Shown: positions 44,127 through 53,180, counted from the first letter of the stretch. The stretch is DNA of 64,000 bases from an uncultured Fusobacterium sp. (GCF_905200055.1 NZ_CAJKIS010000007.1:10479-74478), one strand, 5' to 3'. Made by a program: numbers and translations. The notes: generated from the sequence alone by a model not told the origin.

Positions 44127-45689
44127 CTATTTGTTTATAAATCTTCTATATGCTTGCTTTTGTATTTCTTTTGCTCTCTCTAGTCCAGCTTTATTTAACC
44201 TATAAATATAATTATTCCAATCTCTGTCTACATTTGAAACCCCTAATATCCAAATTTGTGCCATTTCTTCTGTTATTGATCTCAATTGCATCTCTATTTG
44301 AGATAGTTCTTCTATTTCTTCCATTGTATACTTTAATGCTGGCAACGGATCTTTTACTACTCCAGATTTTATATAAAGATCCATATCTTTTACTGTTTGT
44401 GGATCCGCCCATTCTCTTTCATTATTTGCATCCTGGAACATTCCCAATCTATACTGAGCTCCTGTTTCTCTAAGTACAGCTAATGGTGGACGTCCTTGAG
44501 AATCTTTTAAAATCTTATCTGTGAATTTCGGTTTTCCATTCACTAAAATATAATCTTCTCCTTCTACTCCAAAATTCCATAATCTTCTTCCTTCTTCCGT
44601 ATACCAGAAATCAAAATATTTAATTATTGTCACTGGATCTTTTGCTTTTGAAGTTATAGACCACCCTCCTAAATAATTAGGTCTTGAAAAAGAAGTTTTC
44701 TTTTTTCCATCAAATTCAGGAGGTAAAATTACTGAAAACTCAAAACCAGGTATACTTTTTTCAAGACGACTATTATAATTTCCTGTACTTGAAAACCAAT
44801 CACAAGTAAATCCTCCTATATTGTTATTTAAGATATAATCTCTTGATGTTAAACTTCTTGTCAATACCTCTTGATCTATCAGTCCTTCTTCAAACCATTT
44901 TGCTATTTCTCTTATTGCTTTTCTATATTCTGGTTGAGCTGGACCATAAACAGGATTTTTTCCATCAGAATTATACCAAGTAGATTCTGCTTTAAATATA
45001 TCTAATAATGCAGTAGTGACCTTATTTATTGTATTTCCTCTTATAAATACTGGAATCTCATCTTTTTTTCCATTTCCATTAGGATCTTTATCTCTAAAAG
45101 CTATTAAAACCTCATATAATTCCTCTACCGTTTTAGGTTCTTTTAATCCTAATTTTCTCAGCCAATCCTTCCTAATATAATACCCTTGTGAAGTTCTTAT
45201 ATTTTCATAATCATTATAGTTAGGTATCATATATATATGGCCATCTGCTGCTACTGCATCTTTTTTATATTCTGGATTTTCATCAAAAAATTTTTTTATA
45301 TTTGGAGCATGATCTTCTATTAATTTTTCTAAAGGTATAACCTTTTTTTCTGCTCCTAATTTTTCCAATTCTATTGGATATTCATATCCAATAATATCAG
45401 GGATATTTCCAGTTATTAACATAAGATGAAAAGCTTGAACTTCGTCACTTTGATTTTTTGAAGCTATTCCTTTTAATCTTATATTTGTCATCTCTGTTGC
45501 TTTTCTAAAAACAGGAAGTTCCCCGTTAAAAGCTTTTCCTAAATGTATTGCAAATATAGTAAACTCTTTTAACTCCTTTGAAATTAGATATTTACTTTTT
45601 TCATCTACCTTAATTTTCTCTTCTTTATTAATTTTTTCGCATCCTAAAATTAAAAATAAAAGAGTAATTATTAAATATATTTTTTTCAC
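44127..45689 (-). CDS. extracellular sugar-binding lipoprotein (orphan ABC component)
   Basis: The 520-residue protein starts at GTG after AGGAGG and has a lipoprotein signal ending LILGC (Cys17). The rest is a large family 1 solute-binding fold of the LplA type, used for complex oligosaccharides. Visible are YYIRKDWLRKLGLKEPKTVEELYE, DPNGNGKKDEIPVF and WFEEGLIDQEVL. No ABC permeases or ATPase are nearby. It lies between kduI and the sulfatase gene, with its own promoter and terminator. It may work with permeases encoded elsewhere, or pass ligand to the membrane AraC sensor; both are inference. Confidence 0.85.
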   Translation of the reverse strand: MKKIYLIITLLFLILGCEKINKEEKIKVDEKSKYLISKELKEFTIFAIHLGKAFNGELPVFRKATEMTNIRLKGIASKNQSDEVQAFHLMLITGNIPDIIGYEYPIELEKLGAEKKVIPLEKLIEDHAPNIKKFFDENPEYKKDAVAADGHIYMIPNYNDYENIRTSQGYYIRKDWLRKLGLKEPKTVEELYEVLIAFRDKDPNGNGKKDEIPVFIRGNTINKVTTALLDIFKAESTWYNSDGKNPVYGPAQPEYRKAIREIAKWFEEGLIDQEVLTRSLTSRDYILNNNIGGFTCDWFSSTGNYNSRLEKSIPGFEFSVILPPEFDGKKKTSFSRPNYLGGWSITSKAKDPVTIIKYFDFWYTEEGRRLWNFGVEGEDYILVNGKPKFTDKILKDSQGRPPLAVLRETGAQYRLGMFQDANNEREWADPQTVKDMDLYIKSGVVKDPLPALKYTMEEIEELSQIEMQLRSITEEMAQIWILGVSNVDRDWNNYIYRLNKAGLERAKEIQKQAYRRFINK

Positions 45690-45724
45690 TTTTCCTCCTG
45701 TATTTAACTATAATCCTTAATTTA

Positions 45725-45752
45725 ATTATAACATTTAACTATCCCTTTACAA
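45725..45752 (-). promoter_or_regulatory. promoter of the solute-binding lipoprotein gene
   Basis: On the minus strand TTGTAA (45747-45752), a 16-bp spacer and TATAAT (45725-45730). Confidence 0.65.
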
Positions 45753-45815
45753 AATAATATTTTAACTAAAATATCTAAACAACTCTAAATACTTTAATCA
45801 AAATATTATATAAAT

Positions 45816-45841
45816 AAAGGAAAGGTAAAAACCTTTCCTTT
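45816..45841 (-). terminator. hairpin after kduI, likely terminator
   Basis: A perfect 10-bp stem AAAGGAAAGG/CCTTTCCTTT with a 6-nt loop; the following minus-strand ATTTATA is only weakly T-rich, so this may be a partial terminator. Confidence 0.6.
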
Positions 45842-45867
45842 ATAAAAACATAAATTTAATATAATTA

Positions 45868-46704
45868 TTATCTTAAATCTTCCATTGCTACATGGTCCAT
45901 ATCAGTAAATGTTTGGTTTTCTCCAACCATTCCCCATATGAATGTATAGTTGCTTGTTCCTACACCAGAGTGGATTGACCAAGATGGAGAGATAACTCCT
46001 TGTTCATTAGCCATGATGATGTGTCTAGTTTCTGTAGGTTCTCCCATTAGGTGGAAAACTCTTGTTTCTGGTTGCATGTTGAAGTAGAAGTAAACTTCCA
46101 TTCTTCTTTCATGAGTGTGGCATGGCATTGTGTTCCACATGTTATTTGGTTCAAGAACTGTCATTCCCATTAATAATTGACAAGATTTACATACTGCTGG
46201 GTGAACATATTGGAATATTGTTCTTTCGTTTGAGTTTGCTAAGCTTCCTAGTTTAACTGGGTTAGCTTTTTCTATGTCAATTTTAACTATTGGATAAGTT
46301 GTATGAGCTGGTGCTGAGTTTACATAGAATTTAGCTGGGTTAGCTGAATCTTCTGATGTAAATACTAATTCTTTAGAACCCATTCCAACATATAGTCCAT
46401 CTTTTGGATTCATTTTGTATTCTACACCGTCTACAACTATTTTACCTGCTCCACCGATGTTGATTACTCCTAATTCTCTTCTTTCTAGGAAAAATTCAGA
46501 TCCAAGTTCTTTACTTCCTTCAAGTCTAACTTCTTTAGTTACTGGCATGATTCCTCCAGCAATTATTCTGTCAACATGAGAATAAGTTAAAGCTGCTTCG
46601 TCTGCTTCAAATATAGTTTCTATAAAATAATGTTTTCTTAATTCTTCAGTTGTGTAATGTTTTGAATCTTCTGGATGATTTGCATATCTTACATCTAATT
46701 TCAT
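45868..46704 (-). CDS. kduI: 5-dehydro-4-deoxy-D-glucuronate isomerase
   Basis: The 278-residue cytosolic enzyme isomerises the 4-deoxy-5-keto-uronate released by GH88 to 2,5-diketo-3-deoxygluconate. It is a cupin with the zinc site [15 protein letters not shown] (His, His, Glu) and the family start [13 protein letters not shown]. It lies 38 nt after kduD and is read with it. Length matches the E. coli enzyme (278). Confidence 0.96.
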   Translation of the reverse strand: MKLDVRYANHPEDSKHYTTEELRKHYFIETIFEADEAALTYSHVDRIIAGGIMPVTKEVRLEGSKELGSEFFLERRELGVINIGGAGKIVVDGVEYKMNPKDGLYVGMGSKELVFTSEDSANPAKFYVNSAPAHTTYPIVKIDIEKANPVKLGSLANSNERTIFQYVHPAVCKSCQLLMGMTVLEPNNMWNTMPCHTHERRMEVYFYFNMQPETRVFHLMGEPTETRHIIMANEQGVISPSWSIHSGVGTSNYTFIWGMVGENQTFTDMDHVAMEDLR

Positions 46705-46741
46705 TTTATCTCTCCTTTATATTTAAATTTATTTTTATTGA

Positions 46742-47521
46742 CTATCTAACTAGCCATCCACCATCTACTGCTAAGATGTGTCCATTTACATAGTCTGATG
46801 CTTTACTTGCTAAGAATACTACTGCTCCCATTAAATCAAATGGATCTGCCCATCTTTCTGCTGGTATTCTCGATAAGATTTCTGCATTTCTTTTTTCATC
46901 TGCTCTTATTGGTGCTGTGTTTGCTGTTTTGATATATCCTGGTGCTATTGCATTGATTTGGATATTTTTGCAAGCTAGTTCATTTGCAAATGCTTTTGTT
47001 ATTCCTGCTACTGCATGTTTACTTGCTGTGTAAGGTGGAACGAATTTTCCTCCTTGGAATGATAGCATTGATGCGATGTTTATGATTTTTCCTGATCCTT
47101 GATTTACCATTATTTTAGCTGCTTCTTGGCTTAGATGGTAAACTGAATCGATATTGATTGCCATTACTGCATCCCAATCTGAATCTTTGTATTCTAATAG
47201 TGGAGCTCTTCTTATTGTTCCTGCATTATTTACTAATATATCTAGTCTTCCATATACTTTTACACATTCTTCTATTGTTGCTGTTACTTGTGCTCTATCT
47301 GTTAAATCAGCTTGGAAGAAGTGAATTTTTCTTCCTTGTTTTTCTACTAATTCTCTAGTTTCATCCCATGCTGTATCATAAGTTACTACAAATAAGTCTG
47401 CACCTGCTTTAGCTAATGCTACTACATATGCTTGTCCTAGTCCTGTATTTCCTCCAGTTACAACTGCTACTTTTCCTTCTAGTGAGAAGAAATTCATTGA
47501 AAACTGTTCTAATTGATCCAT
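46742..47521 (-). CDS. kduD: 2-dehydro-3-deoxy-D-gluconate 5-dehydrogenase
   Basis: The 259-residue short-chain dehydrogenase has the cofactor loop GGNTGLGQAY, NNAGTIRRAPL, the catalytic Ser in IASMLSFQGG and YTASKHAVAG (Tyr-x3-Lys). The RRAP and SFQGG motifs separate KduD from other SDRs. It reduces 2,5-diketo-3-deoxygluconate to KDG with NADH. It is the first gene of kduD-kduI, preceded by an AGGAGG site and a 411-nt gene-free spacer. No KDG kinase or KDPG aldolase is in the window. Confidence 0.94.
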   Translation of the reverse strand: MDQLEQFSMNFFSLEGKVAVVTGGNTGLGQAYVVALAKAGADLFVVTYDTAWDETRELVEKQGRKIHFFQADLTDRAQVTATIEECVKVYGRLDILVNNAGTIRRAPLLEYKDSDWDAVMAINIDSVYHLSQEAAKIMVNQGSGKIINIASMLSFQGGKFVPPYTASKHAVAGITKAFANELACKNIQINAIAPGYIKTANTAPIRADEKRNAEILSRIPAERWADPFDLMGAVVFLASKASDYVNGHILAVDGGWLVR

Positions 47522-47881
47522 AGTTATAAATCCTCCTTTATATATTTTTATCTTTGTTATAAAGATATATACTTACAATTCAATTATTACATATTAAAAA
47601 GTAAAAGTAAATCTTCAATTTTACATTTGCATTTTTCTATCTTTTATCTTTTTTTTATTTTTTTATTAACCAATATTTAACAACTCTTTTTTATTTTTAA
47701 TTATATTTTTATAGTATTTTCTATTAATTATTTATTATAATTTAGTATTTTTTATTTATAAAAGATTTTATATATGATTATAATTTAGAACTCTATTTTA
47801 CATTAAATATACTAAAAACTCTCTTTCTATATCTTAAAAGCATACTACATTACTTTTAAAAATTATAGTTTAACAACAAAA
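47522..47881. other. kduD upstream region with TAGTATTTT motifs
   Basis: This gene-free, AT-rich stretch should hold the kduD promoter. A weak minus-strand candidate is TTTACT, 17 bp, AATAAT (about 47590-47620). TAGTATTTTCTAT (47712-47724) and TTTAGTATTTTTT (about 47741) repeat motifs seen before the sulfatase operon, suggesting a shared regulator. Confidence 0.4.
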
Positions 47882-47909
47882 AAAGCTGTACAACAATTTG
47901 TACAGCTTT
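47876..47909 (-). terminator. nanA terminator
   Basis: A perfect 12-bp stem AAAGCTGTACAA/TTGTACAGCTTT (47882-47893 with 47898-47909) with a minus-strand T-run. It isolates nanA from kduD. Confidence 0.88.
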
Positions 47910-47932
47910 AATATCAATATCTATATATTAGA

Positions 47933-48850
47933 TTAGAAAAATTTAGCATATGCAGCATCGATCATTTTTGCACAAGCTTCTACTTTTGGCATATCTTCTG
48001 CTACTAATTCTGGTAATGGATTTCTTACGCTTCCACAATCTATTCCTTCTCTCATTTTTAAGATTGCTTTCATTACTGCGTATAAGTTTCCTTTACATCC
48101 ACACATTGCATAGATTATTCTACATGCTTCATATTGGATTTCTCTTGCTTTTGCAATTTCTCCTGCTTTGAATAATCTTTCTATTTCTAAGTATAATTCA
48201 GGCATTACTCCGTATGTTCCACCGATTCCTCCATCAGCTCCCATAGCTAGTCCTGATAATAATTGTTCGTCTGGACCATTGAATACTACTCTTTCTGCTC
48301 CTAGTTCATCTTTGAACATTTGAATGTCTTGTACTGGCATTGATGAGTTTTTAACTCCTATTACTCTAGGGTTTTTCATCATTTCTTTTAATAATGACAT
48401 TGTTAATGATACTCCTGCTAATTGAGGAATATTGTAGATTATAAAGTCAGTATTAGGTGCTGCTGCTGACATATCGTTCCAGTATTTTGCGATTCCGTGT
48501 TCAGGTAGTTTAAAGTAGATTGGTGGAATTGCTGCTATTGCATCTACTCCTAATGATTCTGCATGAGCTGCTAACTCTTGGCTATCTCTTGTGTTGTTAC
48601 AAGCAATATGAGCTATTACAGTCATTTTTCCTTTTGCTATTTTCATTACGTTTTCTAGAACTAATTTACGTTCTGCAACGCTTTGGTAGATACATTCTCC
48701 TGATGATCCTCCAACATATACTCCTTTTACCCCTTTATCTAATAAGTGTTGAGTTAATTTTTGTACTCCTTCAACGCTGATATTTCCTTCATTGTCATAA
48801 CAAGCATAAAATGCTGGTATTATTCCTTGGTATTTTTCCACATTTCTCAT
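47933..48850 (-). CDS. nanA: N-acetylneuraminate lyase
   Basis: The start is ATG 48850 after AGGAGAGG; an in-frame codon 30 nt upstream has no ribosome site. The 305-residue class I aldolase has GGSSGE near residue 46, YNIPQLAG with the conserved tyrosine and the Schiff-base lysine in GVKNSS. It also has NGPDEQ, matching the Asp-Glu pair that binds the sialic acid tail, and GADGGIGGTYG. These favour sialate lyase over dihydrodipicolinate synthase. It splits Neu5Ac to N-acetylmannosamine and pyruvate. It is a single-gene transcript, divergent from an RpiR regulator. A KDG-aldolase activity beside kduID cannot be excluded. Confidence 0.85.
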   Translation of the reverse strand: MRNVEKYQGIIPAFYACYDNEGNISVEGVQKLTQHLLDKGVKGVYVGGSSGECIYQSVAERKLVLENVMKIAKGKMTVIAHIACNNTRDSQELAAHAESLGVDAIAAIPPIYFKLPEHGIAKYWNDMSAAAPNTDFIIYNIPQLAGVSLTMSLLKEMMKNPRVIGVKNSSMPVQDIQMFKDELGAERVVFNGPDEQLLSGLAMGADGGIGGTYGVMPELYLEIERLFKAGEIAKAREIQYEACRIIYAMCGCKGNLYAVMKAILKMREGIDCGSVRNPLPELVAEDMPKVEACAKMIDAAYAKFF

Positions 48851-48913
48851 TTTTAAACCTCTCCTTTTTCTTAAATACATCTATATATTTATTGTATCTT
48901 AGCCTCTAAAAAT

Positions 48914-48942
48914 AGAATAACAAAAATAAAAGAAAATGTCAA
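48914..48942 (-). promoter_or_regulatory. nanA promoter
   Basis: On the minus strand a perfect TTGACA (48937-48942), 17 bp, TATTCT (48914-48919). An inverted pair AATACA (48874-48879) and TGTATC (48893-48898) lies in the 5' UTR and could be an operator. Confidence 0.65.
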
Positions 48943-49054
48943 TATTCTTTTAAAAAAAAAGAAACTTTTATTTTTTCTATTTTTCTTCATCTTTATAAAA
49001 CCTAGATTTTAGCCATTTCTTACTATATATATTATTTTAAAATAAATTTTTTCA

Positions 49055-49083
49055 TTGCAAACATTCAAAGCTTTTGTTATATT
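49055..49083 (+). promoter_or_regulatory. promoter of the RpiR regulator gene
   Basis: TTGCAA (49055-49060), 17 bp, TATATT (49078-49083). Confidence 0.7.
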
Positions 49084-49134
49084 ATTAGGTGATTCTAACG
49101 TTTTTACTCAAAAAAATAATACATTAAGTGTGAG

Positions 49135-50019
49135 GTGGTTAAAATAAAGAAGAATGTGCTTTTTCATATAACAAATGAGTATCCTACTTTTAGTAAGTCT
49201 CTAAAAAAAATAGCTGATTATATTCTTTCAAATACTGCACAACCACAATATCTATCTATACATCAATTAGCTGATATTTGTGATGTCAGTGAATCATCTG
49301 TTTTTAGACTTTGTCAAATATTAGGGTTTAATGGTTATAAAGAATTTAAATATGCCCTTGCTGAAGCTAATAGTGCTACTCTTACTGATGGTGGAATAGA
49401 AGCTTATGCTGAAATACTTCCTGAAGATTCTTTTGGAGAGATGGCAAAAAAACTATTTGCATATAATGTAGCTTCAATCAATCAAACTTTACAACTTATT
49501 GATAAAGAAGCTTATTGTAAAGCTGCAAAGCATCTAAAAGCTGCAAAACATGTTTACTGTTTTGGACAAGGTGCAAGTGGAATTATGGCTCAAGAGTTAT
49601 GGGGACGTTTTATAACTGTTTCTAGCAACTTCTCATATATCACTGATCCACATCTACAAACTATTGTAACTGCTAATTGTGATAAAGATGATGTTATCGT
49701 CCTTTTCTCATATTCAGGAGCAACTCAAGATGGACCTAGACTTTTGTCTGAGGCTAAAATAAGAGGAGCTAAAACTATTCTTATTACACATTATAGAAAA
49801 AGTTTTGCCAGTGAATTCGCCGATATAATTCTCCTTTGTGGTTCTAGGGAAACACCTAAACAAACTGGAAGTATAGCTGCTAAAATGGCTCAACTCTTTG
49901 TTATAGATCTTCTATTCAATGAATTTTATAGAATTAATCCTATTGAAGCTGAAGAGGCAATAAAAAGAACTTCTATAGCTATGGAAACAAAACTATTACA
50001 TGAAAATAGTAAAAAATAA
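49135..50019 (+). CDS. RpiR-family regulator with SIS domain, NanR candidate
   Basis: The 294-residue protein has an N-terminal helix-turn-helix (LSIHQLADICDVSESSVFRLCQILGF split over about 42-70) and a C-terminal sugar-isomerase domain. The latter begins HVYCFGQGASG, followed by a loop VLFSYSGATQDG and a later ILITHYRKSFASEF. SIS domains bind phosphosugars. Divergence from nanA points to a NanR-type role, with ManNAc-6-P or a related phosphosugar as effector, as for RpiR-type NanR in Staphylococcus. The start is unsure: the GTG at 49135 is part of the GAGGTGG ribosome site, and a codon 3-8 positions later may be used. Confidence 0.85.
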   Translation: MVKIKKNVLFHITNEYPTFSKSLKKIADYILSNTAQPQYLSIHQLADICDVSESSVFRLCQILGFNGYKEFKYALAEANSATLTDGGIEAYAEILPEDSFGEMAKKLFAYNVASINQTLQLIDKEAYCKAAKHLKAAKHVYCFGQGASGIMAQELWGRFITVSSNFSYITDPHLQTIVTANCDKDDVIVLFSYSGATQDGPRLLSEAKIRGAKTILITHYRKSFASEFADIILLCGSRETPKQTGSIAAKMAQLFVIDLLFNEFYRINPIEAEEAIKRTSIAMETKLLHENSKK

Positions 50020-50095
50020 ATTTTATATTATTTTAACAAAATTTTAACTTTTATTTACTTCTTTAATTCATAAAATAAATACTAATTTTAATTTT

Positions 50096-50147
50096 TTTAC
50101 ATATTTTTTACATAGAATTAACATTCTTATTACACATTAATGATAAT
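50096..50147 (+). promoter_or_regulatory. Pho-box array and promoter of nptA
   Basis: Four hexamers at exact 11-bp spacing: TTTACA (50096), TTTACA (50107), TTAACA (50118) and ATTACA (50129). Seven nucleotides later comes GATAAT (50142-50147) as the -10. The layout is the same as for pstS and pstC. Confidence 0.87.
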
Positions 50148-50189
50148 ATTTTTTTGATTATAAAGTTTAATTTATTTTTAGGAGGGAAA

Positions 50190-51830
50190 ATGTATTTTGA
50201 CATTGCATTTAATGTTCTTGGAGGATTAGGTATATTTCTATTTGGAATGGATAGTATGTCTTCAGGAATGCAAAAATTAGCTGGACAAAGATTAAAAAAG
50301 ATTCTAGCTTTATTAACTACTAATAGGGTTGTTGCTATACTAATGGGTATGTTAGTTACTATGTTAGTTCAATCTTCTTCTGTTAGTACTGTTATGACTA
50401 TTGGATTCGTTAATGCATCTTTATTAACTTTGAAACAAGCTCTTGGGGTTATTTTTGGAGCTAATATTGGAACTACAATTACTGGTTGGATTCTTGTCTT
50501 AAACATAGGAAAGTATGGACTACCTATGGTAGGAGCTGGAGCTATCCTATATATGTTTTTAAAAGGTGAAAAAGCAAAAACTAGAGCTTTAACATTTATG
50601 GGACTTGGAATGATCTTCCTTGGGCTTCAACTTATGAGTAATGGATTAAAACCTGTTAGAAGTATGCCAGAATTTGTTCGTCTTTTCAGTCTATTTTCAG
50701 CTGATTCATACTTTGGAGTTTTAAAAGTTGCCTTTGTTGGGGCTTTAATTACAGCTATTGTTCAATCTTCTTCAGCTACATTAGGAATTACTATTACTCT
50801 TGCTGTACAAGGTTTAATTGATTATCCTACTGCTGTAGCTCTTGTGCTTGGAGAAAATGTTGGAACTACAATAACTGCTTTCTTAGCAACTTTAAATGCT
50901 AATGCAAATGCTAAAAGAGCTGCTTATGCCCATACTATTATTAATACAATAGGAGTTATCTGGGTAACTGGTATATTCCCATACTATCTTGATTTCCTTT
51001 CTAATTTTGGAAGTCCAGAAACAAATATAACTATGGCTATAGCAACTGCACATACAATGTTTAACGTATCAAATGTAATAATCTTTACTCCATTTATTGG
51101 TATTCTTGCTGATTTCTTAACAAAAATTGTTAAAGATGATGAAAAAACAAGTGAAAGAATTACTCATATTGATGAGTTAATGTTGAAAACTCCAAGTGTT
51201 GTAGTTGGACAAACTAAAACAGAAGTTTTAACTATGGGAAAAAACATTAGTGAAATGTTTAGCACTTTAAAAGATATCTATCAATCTAATAGATCTATAT
51301 CTGAAGATGAAGTTAAGAGAATGAGAAAGATTGAAGATGACTTAGATATATATCAAAAAGAGATTACTACTGCTAACTTCATTATTTTAAATAATAAAAA
51401 TATAACAGATAATCTAAAAATTGATACTAAAAATAACTTAGAAGTTTGTGATGAATATGAAACAATTAGTGATTACTTAATGAGAATTATCAGTTCATTA
51501 AAAAGACTTCAAGATAATAGTATTCCTTTAACAGAGGAAGAAAAAAATACTCTTTCTACAATGAATAAAGATACAGAAGAGCTATTTAGAAATATCAATA
51601 CTGCTTATGCTACTAAAAATAAAGAGATGATGATAAGATCAATAGAAAAAGCCAATGCTATTACAGAAAATTATAGAATTGCTAAGGATAAACACCTTGT
51701 TAATGCAGGTTGCCATGAAACACCTATTGCTATGCTTACTACAAGCTATATGGACACTCTAAATTATTATAGAAGAGTTAGAGACCATATTTACAACATC
51801 ATTGAAGGATTTGAAGTTTACCAATACTAG
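50190..51830 (+). CDS. nptA: Na+/phosphate cotransporter with PhoU-like C-terminal domain
   Basis: The start is ATG 50190 after GGAGGG; a longer frame beginning 36 nt upstream lacks a site. The 546-residue protein has about eight membrane helices with the duplicated QSSS motif of the NptA/type II Na/Pi family. The first copy is MLVQSSSVSTVMTIGFV, the second AIVQSSSATLGITITLAV. A cytoplasmic PhoU-like helical domain fills about 360-546. It is a second phosphate uptake route, low affinity compared with Pst. The Pho-box promoter ties it to the PhoB system encoded 21 kb away. Confidence 0.92.
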   Translation: MYFDIAFNVLGGLGIFLFGMDSMSSGMQKLAGQRLKKILALLTTNRVVAILMGMLVTMLVQSSSVSTVMTIGFVNASLLTLKQALGVIFGANIGTTITGWILVLNIGKYGLPMVGAGAILYMFLKGEKAKTRALTFMGLGMIFLGLQLMSNGLKPVRSMPEFVRLFSLFSADSYFGVLKVAFVGALITAIVQSSSATLGITITLAVQGLIDYPTAVALVLGENVGTTITAFLATLNANANAKRAAYAHTIINTIGVIWVTGIFPYYLDFLSNFGSPETNITMAIATAHTMFNVSNVIIFTPFIGILADFLTKIVKDDEKTSERITHIDELMLKTPSVVVGQTKTEVLTMGKNISEMFSTLKDIYQSNRSISEDEVKRMRKIEDDLDIYQKEITTANFIILNNKNITDNLKIDTKNNLEVCDEYETISDYLMRIISSLKRLQDNSIPLTEEEKNTLSTMNKDTEELFRNINTAYATKNKEMMIRSIEKANAITENYRIAKDKHLVNAGCHETPIAMLTTSYMDTLNYYRRVRDHIYNIIEGFEVYQY

Positions 51831-51836
51831 AATTTT

Positions 51837-51877
51837 AAGTGTCTAAAGTTTTAAATAAACTTTAGGCACTTTTTTTA
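51837..51877 (+). terminator. nptA terminator
   Basis: A 15-bp stem (51837-51851 with 51857-51871, one G-U pair) followed by a T-run. Confidence 0.9.
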
Positions 51878-51923
51878 TTATATGTTATTATATAAATATA
51901 ATAGCTATAATTGGAGGATAAAT

Positions 51924-53141
51924 ATGGATTTTTCATTAAAACTTAAACAAAATATGAAACTTATTTTAACTCAAGATATGAAACTTTCTATGAATGTATT
52001 GGAGATGTCCTCTACCAAATTAAGAGAATTTCTTGAGAAAGAGATTAATAAAAATCCTGTATTAGAAATTGTTTATACTCCTCGTTCAAAATTCTCTGAT
52101 GAAGAGACTCCTTCTCCTCTTGATTTTTTATCAAAAGAAAAATCACTTTTTGATTTTTTAGAGGAACAACTCGCCTATCTTAAATTATCTAAAAAATTTA
52201 AAGAAATCTGTCATTATATAATTAATAATCTAGATAATAGAGGATATCTTACTCTCTCTAAAAATGAAATAAAAAAAACTTTTAAGCTCTCTACAAAAGA
52301 GTTAAAAGAAATTTTTAATGTTATTTACTCTTTAGAACCCTCTGGAATTGGAGCTGAAAATTTAAAAGATTGTTTAAAAATCCAATTAACTATAAAAGAT
52401 AAAAAAGATCCCCTCCTCTTCTCACTTATTGACAATTATTTAGAGGATTTAGGAAATAAAAATTTTAAGTTCATAGCTGATAATCTTCATATTTCTATAG
52501 AAAAAATTAAAGGATATTTAACTTTACTTCAAACTCTTGATCCTATACCTGCAAGGGGATATTTTGTTGGAAATAAAACTAGATATATCGTTCCAGATGC
52601 AAAAATTGAAATTGTTAATAAAGAATTAAAAGTAACTTTAAATGAAGAGGTATTTCCAAAAATAAAAATCTCTTCTGATGCTTCAAATAAAAATAACTAC
52701 CAAAATGCCTTAAACTTAATAAAAGCTATTGAAAAAAGATATATAACTTTAGAAAAAATTTTAAATCTTTTAATAATAAAGCAATTTGAATTTTTCTTTT
52801 TTGGAAAAGAACATTTGAAAACCTTAACTTTAAAGGATATCGCTACTGAACTCAATCTACATATCTCTACCATTTCTAGAGCCATAAAAGAGAAATTTAT
52901 TGATACTCCACAAGGAATAATAGAGATAAAATCTCTTTTTATAGCTAGTTCTGAATCTATTGTAATAAAAAAACTTATTGAGGAATTTATACATAATGAA
53001 AATAAATATTCGCCCCTTTCAGATGAAAAAATCTCTTATTTACTAAAAAATAAAGGTTTTTCTCTGGCAAGAAGAACAGTAGCTAAATATCGTGATGAAT
53101 TAGGGATCCTATCCACTAGAGAAAGAAAAATAAAAATTTAA
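51924..53141 (+). CDS. rpoN: RNA polymerase sigma-54 factor
   Basis: I use ATG 51924 after TTGGAGG; the frame is open further upstream without a site. The 405-residue protein has the activator-interaction region at the start (LKQNMKLILTQDMKLSMNVL), the core-binding domain (about 90-250) and the C-terminal DNA-binding domain. The RpoN box appears as ARRTVAKYRDELGI near the end. It recognises -24/-12 promoters and needs AAA+ activators such as the NtrC-type regulator at the left edge of the window. It is shorter than the E. coli protein (477), mainly in the acidic linker. Confidence 0.95.
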   Translation: MDFSLKLKQNMKLILTQDMKLSMNVLEMSSTKLREFLEKEINKNPVLEIVYTPRSKFSDEETPSPLDFLSKEKSLFDFLEEQLAYLKLSKKFKEICHYIINNLDNRGYLTLSKNEIKKTFKLSTKELKEIFNVIYSLEPSGIGAENLKDCLKIQLTIKDKKDPLLFSLIDNYLEDLGNKNFKFIADNLHISIEKIKGYLTLLQTLDPIPARGYFVGNKTRYIVPDAKIEIVNKELKVTLNEEVFPKIKISSDASNKNNYQNALNLIKAIEKRYITLEKILNLLIIKQFEFFFFGKEHLKTLTLKDIATELNLHISTISRAIKEKFIDTPQGIIEIKSLFIASSESIVIKKLIEEFIHNENKYSPLSDEKISYLLKNKGFSLARRTVAKYRDELGILSTRERKIKI

Positions 53142-53142
53142 T

Positions 53143-53172
53143 AAAAAACACAGGAATACACCTGTGTTTTTT
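53143..53172. terminator. bidirectional terminator, rpoN / MORN gene
   Basis: A perfect 12-bp stem AAAAAACACAGG/CCTGTGTTTTTT (53143-53154 with 53161-53172) separates the convergent genes. Confidence 0.93.
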
Positions 53173-53180
53173 AGCTAATA

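Noticed and set aside
43956..44183. A 75-codon plus-strand frame rich in Phe, Ile and Leu between the sulfatase and lipoprotein genes.
   Set aside because: It has no ribosome site, is low-complexity T-rich sequence, and its end lies antisense inside the lipoprotein gene. It is most likely chance.
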